Of a stretch of 64,000 bases of DNA, positions 22,913 to 32,020 are shown piece by piece. A model generated the notes under the pieces. It worked only from the letters and a program-made list of their open reading frames with translations. It was not told the DNA's origin and did not search any database. Source of the stretch: JAHQVI01 sp050330195 (lineage in GTDB: Bacteria; Pseudomonadota; Alphaproteobacteria; Rhizobiales; Rhodomicrobiaceae). Position 1 is the first letter of the stretch, and each line of letters opens with the position of its first letter. The stretch covers positions 10,406 to 74,405 of the forward strand of contig JBHJOB010000046.1 in the NCBI GenBank assembly GCA_050330195.1. The letters run 5' to 3'. The position numbers and the translations under genes were made by a program.

Positions 22913-24970
22913 ATGTTGAAGCGCGCGCTGCGCTCCAATGCCTTTCTATCGGTGGCCGGAGCGCTCGCCGCGGGTTACATACGGCTTGTTCACCGCTCCT
23001 CGCGCATCATACGCGACCCCGCCGACCTTGAGGCCGGCCTGGAGCCCGAACAGCCCTTCATTGCGGCAGCCTGGCACGGGCAGTTCCTGATCATGCCGGC
23101 CTTTGCGGGCAAGCGTTTCAGCTTCAAATGCATGGTCGCCCGGCATGGTGATGCCGCATTGATCGGACGCGCCCTTGAGCGCCTCGGCGTGGGCGTCATT
23201 CGTGGAGCCGGGGCGGGCAGGCGGCGCAAGGATCGTGGCGGCGCCCACGCGCTGCGGGAGGCGGTCCGGACGCTTGAGGCCGGCGCGAATGTCGTGATGA
23301 CGGCGGAAGTGCCGCCCGGTCCGGCGCGCAAGGCAGGGCCCGGCATTGTCGCGCTTGCACGGCTTTCGGGACGCCCGATCGTTCCGCTTGCCATTGCTTC
23401 CAGCCGCTTCCTCACCGTCAACAACTGGAGCCGTTTCACGATCAATCTGCCGTTTTCGAAACTCGCCTTCGTGCGCGGCGAGCCGGTTCGTGTTGCGCCG
23501 GATGCGGATGACGAACAGCTCGAAGCCGCCCGCCGCGCGGTTCAGGAAAGCCTCAACGCCGCGACCCGCCGGGCTTACGAACTGGTCGGGCGAGACATCG
23601 CGGATGCAACGCCTGCCAGTGCGGGCGGGCGTGTGGCGCCGGGCTTCAGCTTCAAGATTTACCGCGCCTTCAGCCGAGTCATGCATCTGGCCTCCGGCTT
23701 CCTTCTTCGCCGCCGCAGCCAGCAGGGCAAGGAGGTGCCGAGCCGGCTGGGCGAGCGGCGCGGCATCGCCAGCATCGCGCGCCCGGACAAGAAGCTGATC
23801 TGGTTTCACGCTGCGAGTGTCGGCGAAACCAATGTCGTGCTGCCGCTGATCCACGAGCTGCACCGTGAGCGTCCGGATCTGACAATCCTGCTGACGACAG
23901 TCACGGTGACATCCGCGCGGATTGCGGCTACGCGTCTGCCGGAAGGGGCGATTCATCAGTTCATCCCGCTCGATACGCCCGGCTTCGTCGAACGCTTTCT
24001 CGATCACTGGCGGCCGTCCGCCGCGCTGTTCATCGAGTCCGAAATCTGGCCCAATCTCATCATGGACGCCGACCGGCGGCGCATTCCGCTCGTGCTGCTC
24101 AATGCGCGCATGTCCGACCGCTCCTTCAAGCGATGGCTGAAATTGCGCGGGCTGAGCCTGCCGATCTTTTCGCGGTTTGCCGTGGTGCTCGCCCAGAGCG
24201 ACAAGCTGGCCAAGCGGCTCGTCAAGCTTGGCGCGCGCAAGGTGATCCCGGCGGGCAATCTGAAATTCGACTCGCCGCCACCGCCTGTCGATCATGCCGC
24301 TTTGACGGCGTTGAAATCCGCCATCGGCGGCCGCCGCGTCTTTCTTGCGGCAAGCACCCATCCGGGCGAGGACGAAACTGTCGCCGAAGCTCACAAGGCG
24401 CTGCGGTCGGCCCATCCGGACCTGCTGACGATCATCGTACCCCGCCATCCTGAGCGCGGCGCGGACATTGCCGCCATGCTGACCACGCACGGCCTCGACG
24501 TCGCCCAGCGCAGCGCGGCGCAGGCGATTGCGCCGGATACGGAGATTTACGTCGCCGATACGCTGGGCGAACTGGGCGTGTTCTACAGCCTCGCACCATT
24601 CGCTTTCATCGGCGGCTCGCTCGTGCCGCATGGCGGGCAGAACCCCATCGAGGCGGTCAAGCTCGGGACCGGCGTCATCACCGGACCGCACTGGCACAAT
24701 TTCCCCGAAGTTTATCAAGCGCTGGCCGAAAGCGGCGGTTGCCGGTTCGTGACCTCGCTGGAAGACCTCATCCAGACCGCGCGTGCGCTCTATGACGATC
24801 CGGCGAGCCTTGATCTGATGAAGGCGCGGGCGAATGACACGGTCGAGGGGCTGAGCGGCGCGCTCGGGCGCACGCTGGCGGCGCTTGAGCCGATCCTGCC
24901 GCCGCGAGAAAACGCTATTCCCGCAACCGCCGCCGGCACGCCGAATCCCGGGGCGGCCTATGCGTCTTGA
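22913..24970 (+). CDS. waaA: Fused DUF374 acyltransferase-like domain and Kdo transferase WaaA
   Basis: 685 residues in one frame. Residues 1 to about 235 are DUF374 (AAWHGQFLIMPAF, MVARHGDAALIGRALERLGV, PPGPARKAGPGIVALARLSG), a lysophospholipid-acyltransferase-like family. Residues about 250-670 are WaaA/KdtA, which adds Kdo to lipid IVA: HAASVGETNVVLPLI, ESEIWPNLI with the catalytic Glu, and GGSLVPHGGQNPIEA. These are usually two adjacent genes. ATG 22913 (GGGGGA upstream) is better than TTG 22874. It overlaps lpxK by 11 bases. Confidence 0.9.
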   Translation: MLKRALRSNAFLSVAGALAAGYIRLVHRSSRIIRDPADLEAGLEPEQPFIAAAWHGQFLIMPAFAGKRFSFKCMVARHGDAALIGRALERLGVGVIRGAGAGRRRKDRGGAHALREAVRTLEAGANVVMTAEVPPGPARKAGPGIVALARLSGRPIVPLAIASSRFLTVNNWSRFTINLPFSKLAFVRGEPVRVAPDADDEQLEAARRAVQESLNAATRRAYELVGRDIADATPASAGGRVAPGFSFKIYRAFSRVMHLASGFLLRRRSQQGKEVPSRLGERRGIASIARPDKKLIWFHAASVGETNVVLPLIHELHRERPDLTILLTTVTVTSARIAATRLPEGAIHQFIPLDTPGFVERFLDHWRPSAALFIESEIWPNLIMDADRRRIPLVLLNARMSDRSFKRWLKLRGLSLPIFSRFAVVLAQSDKLAKRLVKLGARKVIPAGNLKFDSPPPPVDHAALTALKSAIGGRRVFLAASTHPGEDETVAEAHKALRSAHPDLLTIIVPRHPERGADIAAMLTTHGLDVAQRSAAQAIAPDTEIYVADTLGELGVFYSLAPFAFIGGSLVPHGGQNPIEAVKLGTGVITGPHWHNFPEVYQALAESGGCRFVTSLEDLIQTARALYDDPASLDLMKARANDTVEGLSGALGRTLAALEPILPPRENAIPATAAGTPNPGAAYAS

Positions 24971-25982
24971 GCCGCCGGGCTGGTGGTATGGCGTGCTCGC
25001 CTCGGACCGGCTGAAGGCGGCGCTGCTGGAGCCGGCCGGATTTCTCTACGGTGCGGCAGTGAAGGCGCGGTTTGCGCGGACTACCCCCTATCGTTCGGCG
25101 CTGCCGGTCATCTGTATCGGGAACTTCACGGTCGGCGGAGCGGGCAAGACCCCGCTGGCGCTCGCCGTTGCCGGATTGCTTCGGGAGATGGGGCACGCGC
25201 CTGCATTCTTGACGCGAGGGTATGGCGGACGACTGGCCGGACCGCACCGGGTCGATGCAGCCCGCGATGAGGCGGCTGACGTGGGCGATGAGGCGCTGTT
25301 GCTGGCCCGCGCCGCATCCACCGTTGTCGCGCGCAGGCGGCCGGATGGCGCCAAGGCAATCGAGGTCCTCGGCGCGGACGTCGTCATCATGGATGATGGC
25401 TTTCAGAACCCGTCGCTCGCCAAGGATTTCGCCCTGATCGCCGTCGATGCCCGGGCAGGGCTGGGCAACGGCCGCGTATTTCCGGCGGGACCACTGCGCG
25501 CACCGCTTGAGTTTCAAACGGCCCGGGCCAGCGCGGTGGTGATGATCGGCTCGGATACCGATCAGGCGGGATCAATCGGCTCCGCGACGCTGCCCGTCTT
25601 TGCGGCGAGGCTGGAGCCGTCCGGAGACACGGCCTGGCTCCGCGAGCAGCCGATCCTTGCATTCTCCGGCATCGGGCGTCCGGCCAAGTTCTTCGAGACA
25701 CTGAAACAGAACGGCGCGACGATTGCCGGCGAGCGGCCTTTTCCCGATCATCATGCTTTTACCGCCGCCGAAGCGGAGGCGCTTCTGGGGCAGGCTGGGA
25801 ATTCCGGTGCACTGCTCGTGACCACGGAAAAGGACTGGATACGCATTCCCGCCGATGGGCGCGCGCTGGGTCGGCTGAAGGAAGCCGCGCGTCCGCTTCC
25901 GGTCACGCTCGTGTTCTCCGGCGATGGCGAGGCGCAATTGCGCGCTCAGCTTCAGGCGCTCCTCCCGAAAACGTCCCGGTAG
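24960..25982 (+). CDS. lpxK: Tetraacyldisaccharide 4'-kinase LpxK
   Basis: Phosphorylates the 4' position of lipid A precursor at the inner membrane. 340 residues. A membrane-associated N-terminal helix is followed by the Walker A loop GNFTVGGAGKTPLALAVAG, TRGYGG, and the catalytic DDGFQN. The start overlaps the end of the Kdo transferase gene. Its 3' end overlaps the oppositely oriented P1 peptidase gene by 31 bases. Confidence 0.95.
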   Translation: MRLEPPGWWYGVLASDRLKAALLEPAGFLYGAAVKARFARTTPYRSALPVICIGNFTVGGAGKTPLALAVAGLLREMGHAPAFLTRGYGGRLAGPHRVDAARDEAADVGDEALLLARAASTVVARRRPDGAKAIEVLGADVVIMDDGFQNPSLAKDFALIAVDARAGLGNGRVFPAGPLRAPLEFQTARASAVVMIGSDTDQAGSIGSATLPVFAARLEPSGDTAWLREQPILAFSGIGRPAKFFETLKQNGATIAGERPFPDHHAFTAAEAEALLGQAGNSGALLVTTEKDWIRIPADGRALGRLKEAARPLPVTLVFSGDGEAQLRAQLQALLPKTSR

Positions 25983-26983
25983 GCGGGGACATCGGCGGCT
26001 CCGGGAATGCCCCCGGCCTCGTAGATCCCGCGCGCCACGGCACGGGCCAGCGTGTTCGCGGCCAGCGCGCCGAGCTCGGTCAGATCGAAGGCCGGATTGT
26101 CGAGCAGCCGTTCACCCGTCGATAGCGTAAAGACGATGTCGCCATCGAATGGCGTGTGAACCGGCACGATGGCGCGCGCAAGCCCCGTCTGCGCCATGAC
26201 GGCGAGGCGCCTCAACTCGCCCTTGGTCAGCGCAGCATTCGTCGCGACGACCGCGAGCGTCGTGTTCTGCATCGGGCCGGTCTTGAGCACGGGCTCGCTC
26301 GCCGCTTCCGGGGCAATGGCAGGGAAGCCAAGCCCGCCGAATTCTCCGGCAAGCTCGAAGGGCGCGGCCCAGAAATGCGGCGTGTCCGCGACCGTGACCG
26401 TGCCGACCGAATTAACGGCCACGAGCGCCCCGATCGCGAGACCGTCATCCCGCACCAGCGAGGCGCTGCCCAGTCCGCCCATCATGCGCTGACCGCTTTT
26501 CGCCCAGGCGACCGTCGCGCCATACCCCGCGCCCGCCGTGCCGAGAGCGAAATCCGGTGATGCCGTGGCGGCCGCCTCGTACGCCATGTCGCGATAGGGC
26601 GAATGCCGTCCCCAGTCCTTGCTGCCGCCATTGAGCAGGTCGAACAGGATCGCCTGCGGCACGATTGGCACGCGCACCGGCCCTACCGGGAAACCGACGC
26701 CCGCCTCGCGCAGGAAGCTCTGCACGCCGGTTGCGGAATCGAGGCCGAAAGCGGAGCCGCCCGAGAGGGTGATTGCATGGATCTCGTTGGCGATGCTGGC
26801 ATCCGCCATCGTCTCGGTTTCGCGCGTTCCCGGCGCGCCGCCCCGGAGGTCCGCCGCCGCGCGTGCCGGAGCCGCGGGCAGGATGACGGTGACGCCGGAC
26901 CGGAGCGAGGCATCATGAAACTGGCCGACCCTCAAGCCGGAAATGTCGGTGATCAGATTGCGTAGTCCTGGCTGCCAGCCCAT
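25952..26983 (-). CDS. P1-family (DmpA/L-aminopeptidase-like) peptidase
   Basis: 343 residues, N-terminal-nucleophile hydrolase that self-cleaves before a Ser/Thr. The probable processing point is N240-T241 (GPMQNTTLAVVATNAALTK). Other family signatures are GGSAFGLDSATGVQ and VAVNSVG. Start ATG 26983 has GGAAGGGG upstream. No signal peptide. Convergent 31-base overlap with lpxK. Confidence 0.87.
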   Translation of the reverse strand: MGWQPGLRNLITDISGLRVGQFHDASLRSGVTVILPAAPARAAADLRGGAPGTRETETMADASIANEIHAITLSGGSAFGLDSATGVQSFLREAGVGFPVGPVRVPIVPQAILFDLLNGGSKDWGRHSPYRDMAYEAAATASPDFALGTAGAGYGATVAWAKSGQRMMGGLGSASLVRDDGLAIGALVAVNSVGTVTVADTPHFWAAPFELAGEFGGLGFPAIAPEAASEPVLKTGPMQNTTLAVVATNAALTKGELRRLAVMAQTGLARAIVPVHTPFDGDIVFTLSTGERLLDNPAFDLTELGALAANTLARAVARGIYEAGGIPGAADVPAYRDVFGRSA

Positions 26984-27001
26984 GATTGCCCCTTCCCGAA
27001 C

Positions 27002-27031
27002 AAAAAGAAGCCCGCTGCGGGAGCGGGCTTC
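27002..27031 (-). terminator. Rho-independent terminator of the branched-chain amino acid operon
   Basis: On the minus strand GAAGCCCGCT pairs with AGCGGGCTTC around CCCGC, followed immediately by TTTTTG. It lies 32 bases after the stop of the substrate-binding-protein gene and before the P1 peptidase start, separating the two units. Confidence 0.88.
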
Positions 27032-27063
27032 CATCTTAACGTGATCCAGTAGAACTCGGCCAA

Positions 27064-28164
27064 TTACATCTGGTCGTAATTGCCGTCGCTCCACTTGTAG
27101 AGAGCGTAAGGCGGCAGGTTCGGATCGCCATTGTCGTCGAAGCTGAACTTGCCGATGACCGTGTCGAACTCACCGTCGTTCAGAGCCTTGATGACCGCTT
27201 CCGGCTCAAGGCTTCCGGCAGTTTCCACAGCCGCTTTCCATGCCTGGAATGCTGCGTAGGTGTAAAGCACATAGCCTTCCGGCTCGACGCCCGCATCGCG
27301 GAACTTCTTCACGAGGTCGGCAGCAGCAGGATTCTTGCGCGGGTCGGGCGAGAAAGTCATCAACGTGCCTTCGCCGTCCTTGCCGGTGATCTGCCAGTAT
27401 TCCTGTGTGACCAGTGCGTCGCCGCTCATCAGCGGTGCATTCATGCCCTGGGCGCGCATCTGACGAACGATCAGGCCGCCTTCGGAGTGATAGCCGCCGA
27501 GATAGACGAGATCGACTTCAGCCTGCTTCAGCTTGGAGACGACGGCGGTGTAGTCCTTTTCGCCGGCGGTGATCGCTTCATAAAGAACCTCGTCCTTGCC
27601 CGCTGCGTTCATGGCCTTCTTGGTTTCGTCGGCCAGACCCTTGCCGTAAGCGGTCTTGTCGTGAATGATCGCGACCTTGGCGTCCTTGAAGTTGTCGACG
27701 ATGTACTGGCCGGCAACGCTGCCCTGCTGGTCGTCACGGCCGCAGACGCGGAAGACGTTCGGGCCGGGGCGCTCGTCGGTGAATTTCGGGTTGGTCGAGG
27801 CCGGCGAGATCATGACAACGCCCTGCTCGGAGTAAACCGAGGAAGCCGGGATCGATGAGCCCGAGCAGAAGTGGCCGGCCATGAACTGGATGCCCTGACC
27901 GGAGAGCTTGTTCGCAACGGCGACAGCCTGTTTCGGATCGCAGGCGTCGTCGCCCACTTCCAGCTTGAGCTGCTTGCCGAGCACGCCGCCCGCCGCATTG
28001 ATGTCGGCAACGGCTGCTTCCGCGCCGGCCTTCATCTGCGCGCCGAACGAGGCGTAGTTGCCTGTCATCGGACCTGCGGTTGCGACGGAGATTTCATCCT
28101 GTGCAAGCGCAGGGCTGGCAAAGCCGAAGCCCAATATTGCCGCGGCCAAGAGATGCTTCTTCAT
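27064..28164 (-). CDS. livJ: Branched-chain amino acid ABC transporter, periplasmic binding protein
   Basis: 366 residues: signal peptide 1-21 (HLLAAAILGFGFASPALA), then the periplasmic Leu/Ile/Val-binding fold (VATAGPMTGNYASFGAQMKAG, VAIIHDKTAYGKGLADE). It captures leucine-like amino acids for LivHMGF. Ribosome-binding site GGGGAAGA is strong. It is the last gene of the operon and has a stem-loop 160 bases upstream, which may allow higher or separate expression. LivJ versus LivK cannot be separated. Confidence 0.93.
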   Translation of the reverse strand: MKKHLLAAAILGFGFASPALAQDEISVATAGPMTGNYASFGAQMKAGAEAAVADINAAGGVLGKQLKLEVGDDACDPKQAVAVANKLSGQGIQFMAGHFCSGSSIPASSVYSEQGVVMISPASTNPKFTDERPGPNVFRVCGRDDQQGSVAGQYIVDNFKDAKVAIIHDKTAYGKGLADETKKAMNAAGKDEVLYEAITAGEKDYTAVVSKLKQAEVDLVYLGGYHSEGGLIVRQMRAQGMNAPLMSGDALVTQEYWQITGKDGEGTLMTFSPDPRKNPAAADLVKKFRDAGVEPEGYVLYTYAAFQAWKAAVETAGSLEPEAVIKALNDGEFDTVIGKFSFDDNGDPNLPPYALYKWSDGNYDQM

Positions 28165-28321
28165 CTATCTTCCCCTTCCTTCATCTTTTCCAAATATTCG
28201 ACGTCTAAAAAATCGTTCCGCGCAGTCGCCCGGCCATTCGTCAGCAGGACGGCGACAGCATGGCCCTGCTGGAGCAACGCGCGTCCGAAAGGACGCGGAC
28301 AGTTGCCCTGACCCCTGTAAG

Positions 28322-28373
28322 TAGATCAACTCGACCTCATTCAAATGTTTCGATTTGAACGCGGGTTGATCTA
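28322..28373. promoter_or_regulatory. Nested inverted repeat upstream of the binding-protein gene
   Basis: Outer arms TAGATCAAC (28322) and GTTGATCTA (to 28373) enclose inner arms TTCAAAT and ATTTGAA around GTTTCG. It overlaps the stop codon of the DUF6867 gene. It could be an mRNA processing or stabilising stem that uncouples binding-protein expression from the transporter genes, or an operator. Confidence 0.5.
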
Positions 28374-28742
28374 GCGTCTTCTCCATGAAAGCGGACCTGT
28401 CCGTTCATAGAGCCAGCCATATTGCGTGGCCATCTGTTTCGCACGTTGCAGCCGGTAGCCAAGAGCCGCCGCGGCAATCAGGATGGCAGTGTCGACCAGA
28501 TAGTAGTGCAATGACAATAGCGAACCTTGCATATTCCGCCAGCTTTCATAGGTGGCGTCGAGAAAAAGCCCCCAATGCAGAAAGCGGACGGCAAGCGCCA
28601 GCAGCATGATGTAGAAGACGAGGCGGCCAAAGGACTTCCACCCTCGCGCCAGTGCGCGGCCGGTCAGGAACGCCGCCCCGCCGCCAAGGAGCACCGTCAC
28701 GATGAAAAACGCGGCGTAGGATTTCTCGACAATCAGCCCCAT
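28371..28742 (-). CDS. DUF6867 family membrane protein
   Basis: 123 residues with three or four hydrophobic helices (SYAAFFIVTVLLGGGAAF, LVFYIMLLALAVRFLHW, YLVDTAILIAAAALGY) and a basic C-terminus containing QYGWLYERTGPLSWRRR. This family is, to my knowledge, associated with liv transporters in alphaproteobacteria, as in this operon between livF and the binding-protein gene. Role unknown; an accessory to the permease is possible. Confidence 0.8.
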   Translation of the reverse strand: MGLIVEKSYAAFFIVTVLLGGGAAFLTGRALARGWKSFGRLVFYIMLLALAVRFLHWGLFLDATYESWRNMQGSLLSLHYYLVDTAILIAAAALGYRLQRAKQMATQYGWLYERTGPLSWRRR

Positions 28743-28813
28743 AGTCTTGACGCTCGCATTTCCCGTTCAATCCGCATTGTCGAAACCGTCATCCGCGCCG
28801 GACCTGTCATGGC

Positions 28814-29536
28814 TCAGCGCCCGCCTTCGAGATAGGCGGACTTGACTTCTTCGCTGACGAGCAGTTCCCTGCCCGTGCCCGACATGGTGATCCGGCCGTT
28901 CACCATGACGTAGCCCCGATGCGCGAGCTTGAGCGCATGATACGCGTTCTGCTCCACAAGGAAAACAGTCAATCCATGCTGTTCGTTGAGTTCGCGAATG
29001 ACCTTGAAAATCTGCTGCACGATCAGCGGCGCCAGCCCGAGCGAGGGTTCGTCCAGCAGCAGGAGGCGCGGCCAGCTCATCAGCGCCCGGCTGATGGCCA
29101 GCATCTGCTGTTCGCCGCCCGACAGAGTGCCTCCGCGCTGCTCGCGCCGTTTCGAGAGGACGGGAAACAGCTCGAACACCATGTCGAGACGTTCGCGCGC
29201 TTTCTCCTCGGAAACGTGCAGCGCGCCCATCTGCAGATTCTCCATTACCGTCATGCGCGGGAAGATGCGCCGGCCTTCCGGTGAATGGGCGATGGAGAGC
29301 TGCGCGATTTCATGGGTCGGCATCTGGGTGATGTCGGTGCCGTCGAAGACGATCTGGCCGTTGCGCGCCTGAGGGCTGCCGCAGACCGTCATCATCAGCG
29401 TCGTCTTGCCGGCACCGTTGGCTCCGATCATCGTGACGATCTCGCCCGGCGCCACCTCCAGATTGACGCCGCGCAGCGCCTGAATGTTGCCGTAGAACGT
29501 ATCCACGCCGCGTACCGATAGAAGAGGAGCGCTCAT
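28814..29536 (-). CDS. livF: Branched-chain amino acid ABC transporter ATPase LivF
   Basis: 240 residues, cytoplasmic ATPase. Walker A GANGAGKTT, signature LSGGEQQM, Walker B LLLLDEPSLGL, and the short LivF form. It overlaps livG by four bases. Pairs with LivG to power the LivH/LivM channel. Confidence 0.96.
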   Translation of the reverse strand: MSAPLLSVRGVDTFYGNIQALRGVNLEVAPGEIVTMIGANGAGKTTLMMTVCGSPQARNGQIVFDGTDITQMPTHEIAQLSIAHSPEGRRIFPRMTVMENLQMGALHVSEEKARERLDMVFELFPVLSKRREQRGGTLSGGEQQMLAISRALMSWPRLLLLDEPSLGLAPLIVQQIFKVIRELNEQHGLTVFLVEQNAYHALKLAHRGYVMVNGRITMSGTGRELLVSEEVKSAYLEGGR

Positions 29537-30393
29537 TTCCCGACCTCCGCTTCGACCATTTCGACTTCTTCCTCGTCCACGCCGAGATAGGCCGCGATCA
29601 CCGCTTCGTCATTGCGGATGAATTCGGGCGTGCCGTCAGAGATCTTGCAGCCATAGTCGAGCACGACAATGTGGTCGGAGATGCCCATGACGACGCCCAT
29701 ATCGTGCTCGATGAGCAGGATGGACGTGCCGTGTTCTTTCTTGATCCATGACAGGATTTCGTTCAACTCGTGCGACTCGCGGGCGTTGAGCCCCGCGGCG
29801 GGTTCGTCGAGACAGAGCAGGACCGGCCGGGTGCACATGCAGCGCGCGATTTCCAGACGGCGCTGATCGCCATAGGGCAGATCGCCCGCCGCGTCATCGG
29901 CCCGCGCGATCAGTCCGAGTTTTTCCAGCCAGTAGCAGGAGAAGTCGATGGCCTCGGCTTCGGCTTTCTTGAAACGCTCCAGCCCGAGGAGGCCGGCAAT
30001 GGAATAGAGCGATGCCCGGCGCAGGTGATTGTGCTGAGCAACCAGCAGGTTCTCCAGCACGGTCATGCCATTGAACAGGCGGATATTCTGGAATGTCCTC
30101 GCGACGTCGGCGCGCTCGGAAATATGATGCTCTTCCATGCGCTCCAGCAGGAACGGCTCCTCATGCTCGGGATGATTGAGCGAGATCATGCCCTCGGTCG
30201 GCTTGTAAAAGCCGGTGAGGCAGTTGAACACGGTTGTCTTGCCGGCGCCATTCGGGCCGATGATCGCGGTGATGTCGCCGCGTTTGGCGCTGAATGACAG
30301 GTCGTCGACCGCCACGAGCCCGCCGAAGCGCATCGTCAGATGATCCACCTGCAAGATCGGCTTGGCGGCCTGCATCTCACTGTCCTGCGTCAT
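29533..30393 (-). CDS. livG: Branched-chain amino acid ABC transporter ATPase LivG
   Basis: 286 residues. Walker A GPNGAGKTT, LPYGDQRRLEIAR in the signature position, Walker B VLLCLDEPAAGLN. The C-terminal extension (VDEEEVEMVEAEVGK) is acidic. It overlaps livM and livF by four bases on each side, so the operon is translationally coupled. Confidence 0.96.
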   Translation of the reverse strand: MTQDSEMQAAKPILQVDHLTMRFGGLVAVDDLSFSAKRGDITAIIGPNGAGKTTVFNCLTGFYKPTEGMISLNHPEHEEPFLLERMEEHHISERADVARTFQNIRLFNGMTVLENLLVAQHNHLRRASLYSIAGLLGLERFKKAEAEAIDFSCYWLEKLGLIARADDAAGDLPYGDQRRLEIARCMCTRPVLLCLDEPAAGLNARESHELNEILSWIKKEHGTSILLIEHDMGVVMGISDHIVVLDYGCKISDGTPEFIRNDEAVIAAYLGVDEEEVEMVEAEVGK

Positions 30394-32018
30394 CCGGCGC
30401 CTTCCTTCACCAACGCCCCCGAAATCTGTTTCCGCTCCTTGAGTACGACACTGGGCTCGCGCGAGGAAATCAGGCCGCGCGGCTTCCAGACCATGATCGC
30501 CACCATCGACGCTCCGAAGATCAGCATTCTGTATTCCGCCAGATCCCGGAAGAACTCCGATGCGCCGATGAGCACCGTCGCCGCGATCACGACGCCGATC
30601 TGGCTGCCAAGTCCGCCGAGCACGACAACGGCGAGGATCAGCGCCGACTCCTGAAACACGAAGGATTCGGGACTGATGAAGCCCTGGCGCGTGGCGAAGA
30701 ACGAACCGGCAAAGCCTGCGAACATGGCGCCGATGGAGAAGGCGGTCAGCTTGGTCGTGGTGATGTTGATACCGAGCGAACGGCAGGCGATCTCGTCTTC
30801 GCGCATCGCTTCCCAGGCGCGCCCGATTGGCAGGCGGCGCAGCCTCTGCGTGGCGAAATTGACCATCAGCGCCAGGACGAGGATAACGTAATAGAGGAAT
30901 ATGATCCTGTATATCGGATCATATGCGATCCCGAAGAAGTCATGGAACTTTGGAGCGTCGTCACCGAAGCGCTCGAAGCTCAGGCCGAAAAAGGTGATTT
31001 TGGGAATGCGCGAAATGCCGTCCGGACCGTTGGTCAGCGAATACCAGTTCAACAGCACGACGCGTATGATCTCGCCGAATGCGAGGGTGACGATGGCGAG
31101 ATAGTCACCTCGCAACCGGAGAACGGGAAAGCCGAGGATGATGCCCCAGAGCGCCGCGAACGCACCCGCCAGAGGCAGGCAGACCCAGAAGGACCAGCCG
31201 AATTCGGTCGCGATCAGCGCGTAGGAATAGGCGCCCACGGCATAGAAGGCGACATAGCCGAGGTCGAGAAGCCCGGCGAGGCCGACGACAATGTTCAGCC
31301 CCCAGCCGAGCATGATGTAGGTCAGCACCTGGATCGCGGTGTCGAGCGCGTAGCGTTCCTGCGGACCCGCGACAAGGAAGGGCAGGATGACGGCGACGGC
31401 GAGAAGTGCGGGCGCGAATTGCTGTCCGAGTTCGCCGAGAATGGTGCGCGGTTCAGCGGCCGTGATTGGCGGCACGGTGCTGCCTGTAACCGACGCCTGC
31501 CAGAAGCGGCGGACGATCCAGACCGCCATCATGGCCGAAACCACGACAAAGACGGCGAGGAAGACGACGGTCGTCAGTTCCAGCACCGCGGTGATGTTCT
31601 GGCGCCAACTGCCTGCCGGCAATGCCGCTCCGATGCTGGCCCGGGAGTTCTCCATGGCGCCGGGAACGAGGAAATAGATCGCGCCGATGATATAGGCGAG
31701 GCCGATGACGACGGTGAGGGTAATCCGCCAGCCGCCTCCGGCCATTGCCTGAAGCACGCGCCCCTGACCCAGAAAGCCGCGCCAGACGAACAGGTCGAAT
31801 ACGAAGCGAAGCACGCCGATGCCCGCGGCCAGAGCGATCGCGTGGCCGAACCGGTAATCGAGGACGAGGCCGCCCTGTGCGTTCTCCGTCTTGATGCCGA
31901 CGATCGCGCTGAACAGCAGTAGGGCGATACACGCCGCGATGAAGGCTTCCTTTGCCGCATCGACCACATCCGACGTTTCCGCCTCGCGACCCGCCGCGAC
32001 TGTCACTCGTTCCGCCAT
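30390..32018 (-). CDS. livM: Branched-chain amino acid ABC transporter permease LivM
   Basis: 542 residues, longer than the classical 300-425. Residues about 1-190 add four or five extra hydrophobic helices before the standard permease core, where GWGLNIVVGLAGLLDLGYVAFYAVGAY and the EAA-like DEIACRSLGINITTTKL loop are found. The extra N-terminal helices recall other long LivM proteins of alphaproteobacteria. Starts two bases after livH. Confidence 0.94.
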   Translation of the reverse strand: MAERVTVAAGREAETSDVVDAAKEAFIAACIALLLFSAIVGIKTENAQGGLVLDYRFGHAIALAAGIGVLRFVFDLFVWRGFLGQGRVLQAMAGGGWRITLTVVIGLAYIIGAIYFLVPGAMENSRASIGAALPAGSWRQNITAVLELTTVVFLAVFVVVSAMMAVWIVRRFWQASVTGSTVPPITAAEPRTILGELGQQFAPALLAVAVILPFLVAGPQERYALDTAIQVLTYIMLGWGLNIVVGLAGLLDLGYVAFYAVGAYSYALIATEFGWSFWVCLPLAGAFAALWGIILGFPVLRLRGDYLAIVTLAFGEIIRVVLLNWYSLTNGPDGISRIPKITFFGLSFERFGDDAPKFHDFFGIAYDPIYRIIFLYYVILVLALMVNFATQRLRRLPIGRAWEAMREDEIACRSLGINITTTKLTAFSIGAMFAGFAGSFFATRQGFISPESFVFQESALILAVVVLGGLGSQIGVVIAATVLIGASEFFRDLAEYRMLIFGASMVAIMVWKPRGLISSREPSVVLKERKQISGALVKEGAG

Positions 32019-32020
32019 GG

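Noticed and set aside
28165..28386. 73-residue minus-strand frame between DUF6867 and the binding-protein gene
   Set aside because: Includes the stem-loop region, no ribosome-binding site, Arg/Cys-rich C-terminus unlike a real protein.
30294..31922. 542-residue plus-strand frame across livM
   Set aside because: Antisense to a confirmed permease; highly charged (Asp/Glu/Arg) sequence mirrors membrane codons on the other strand.
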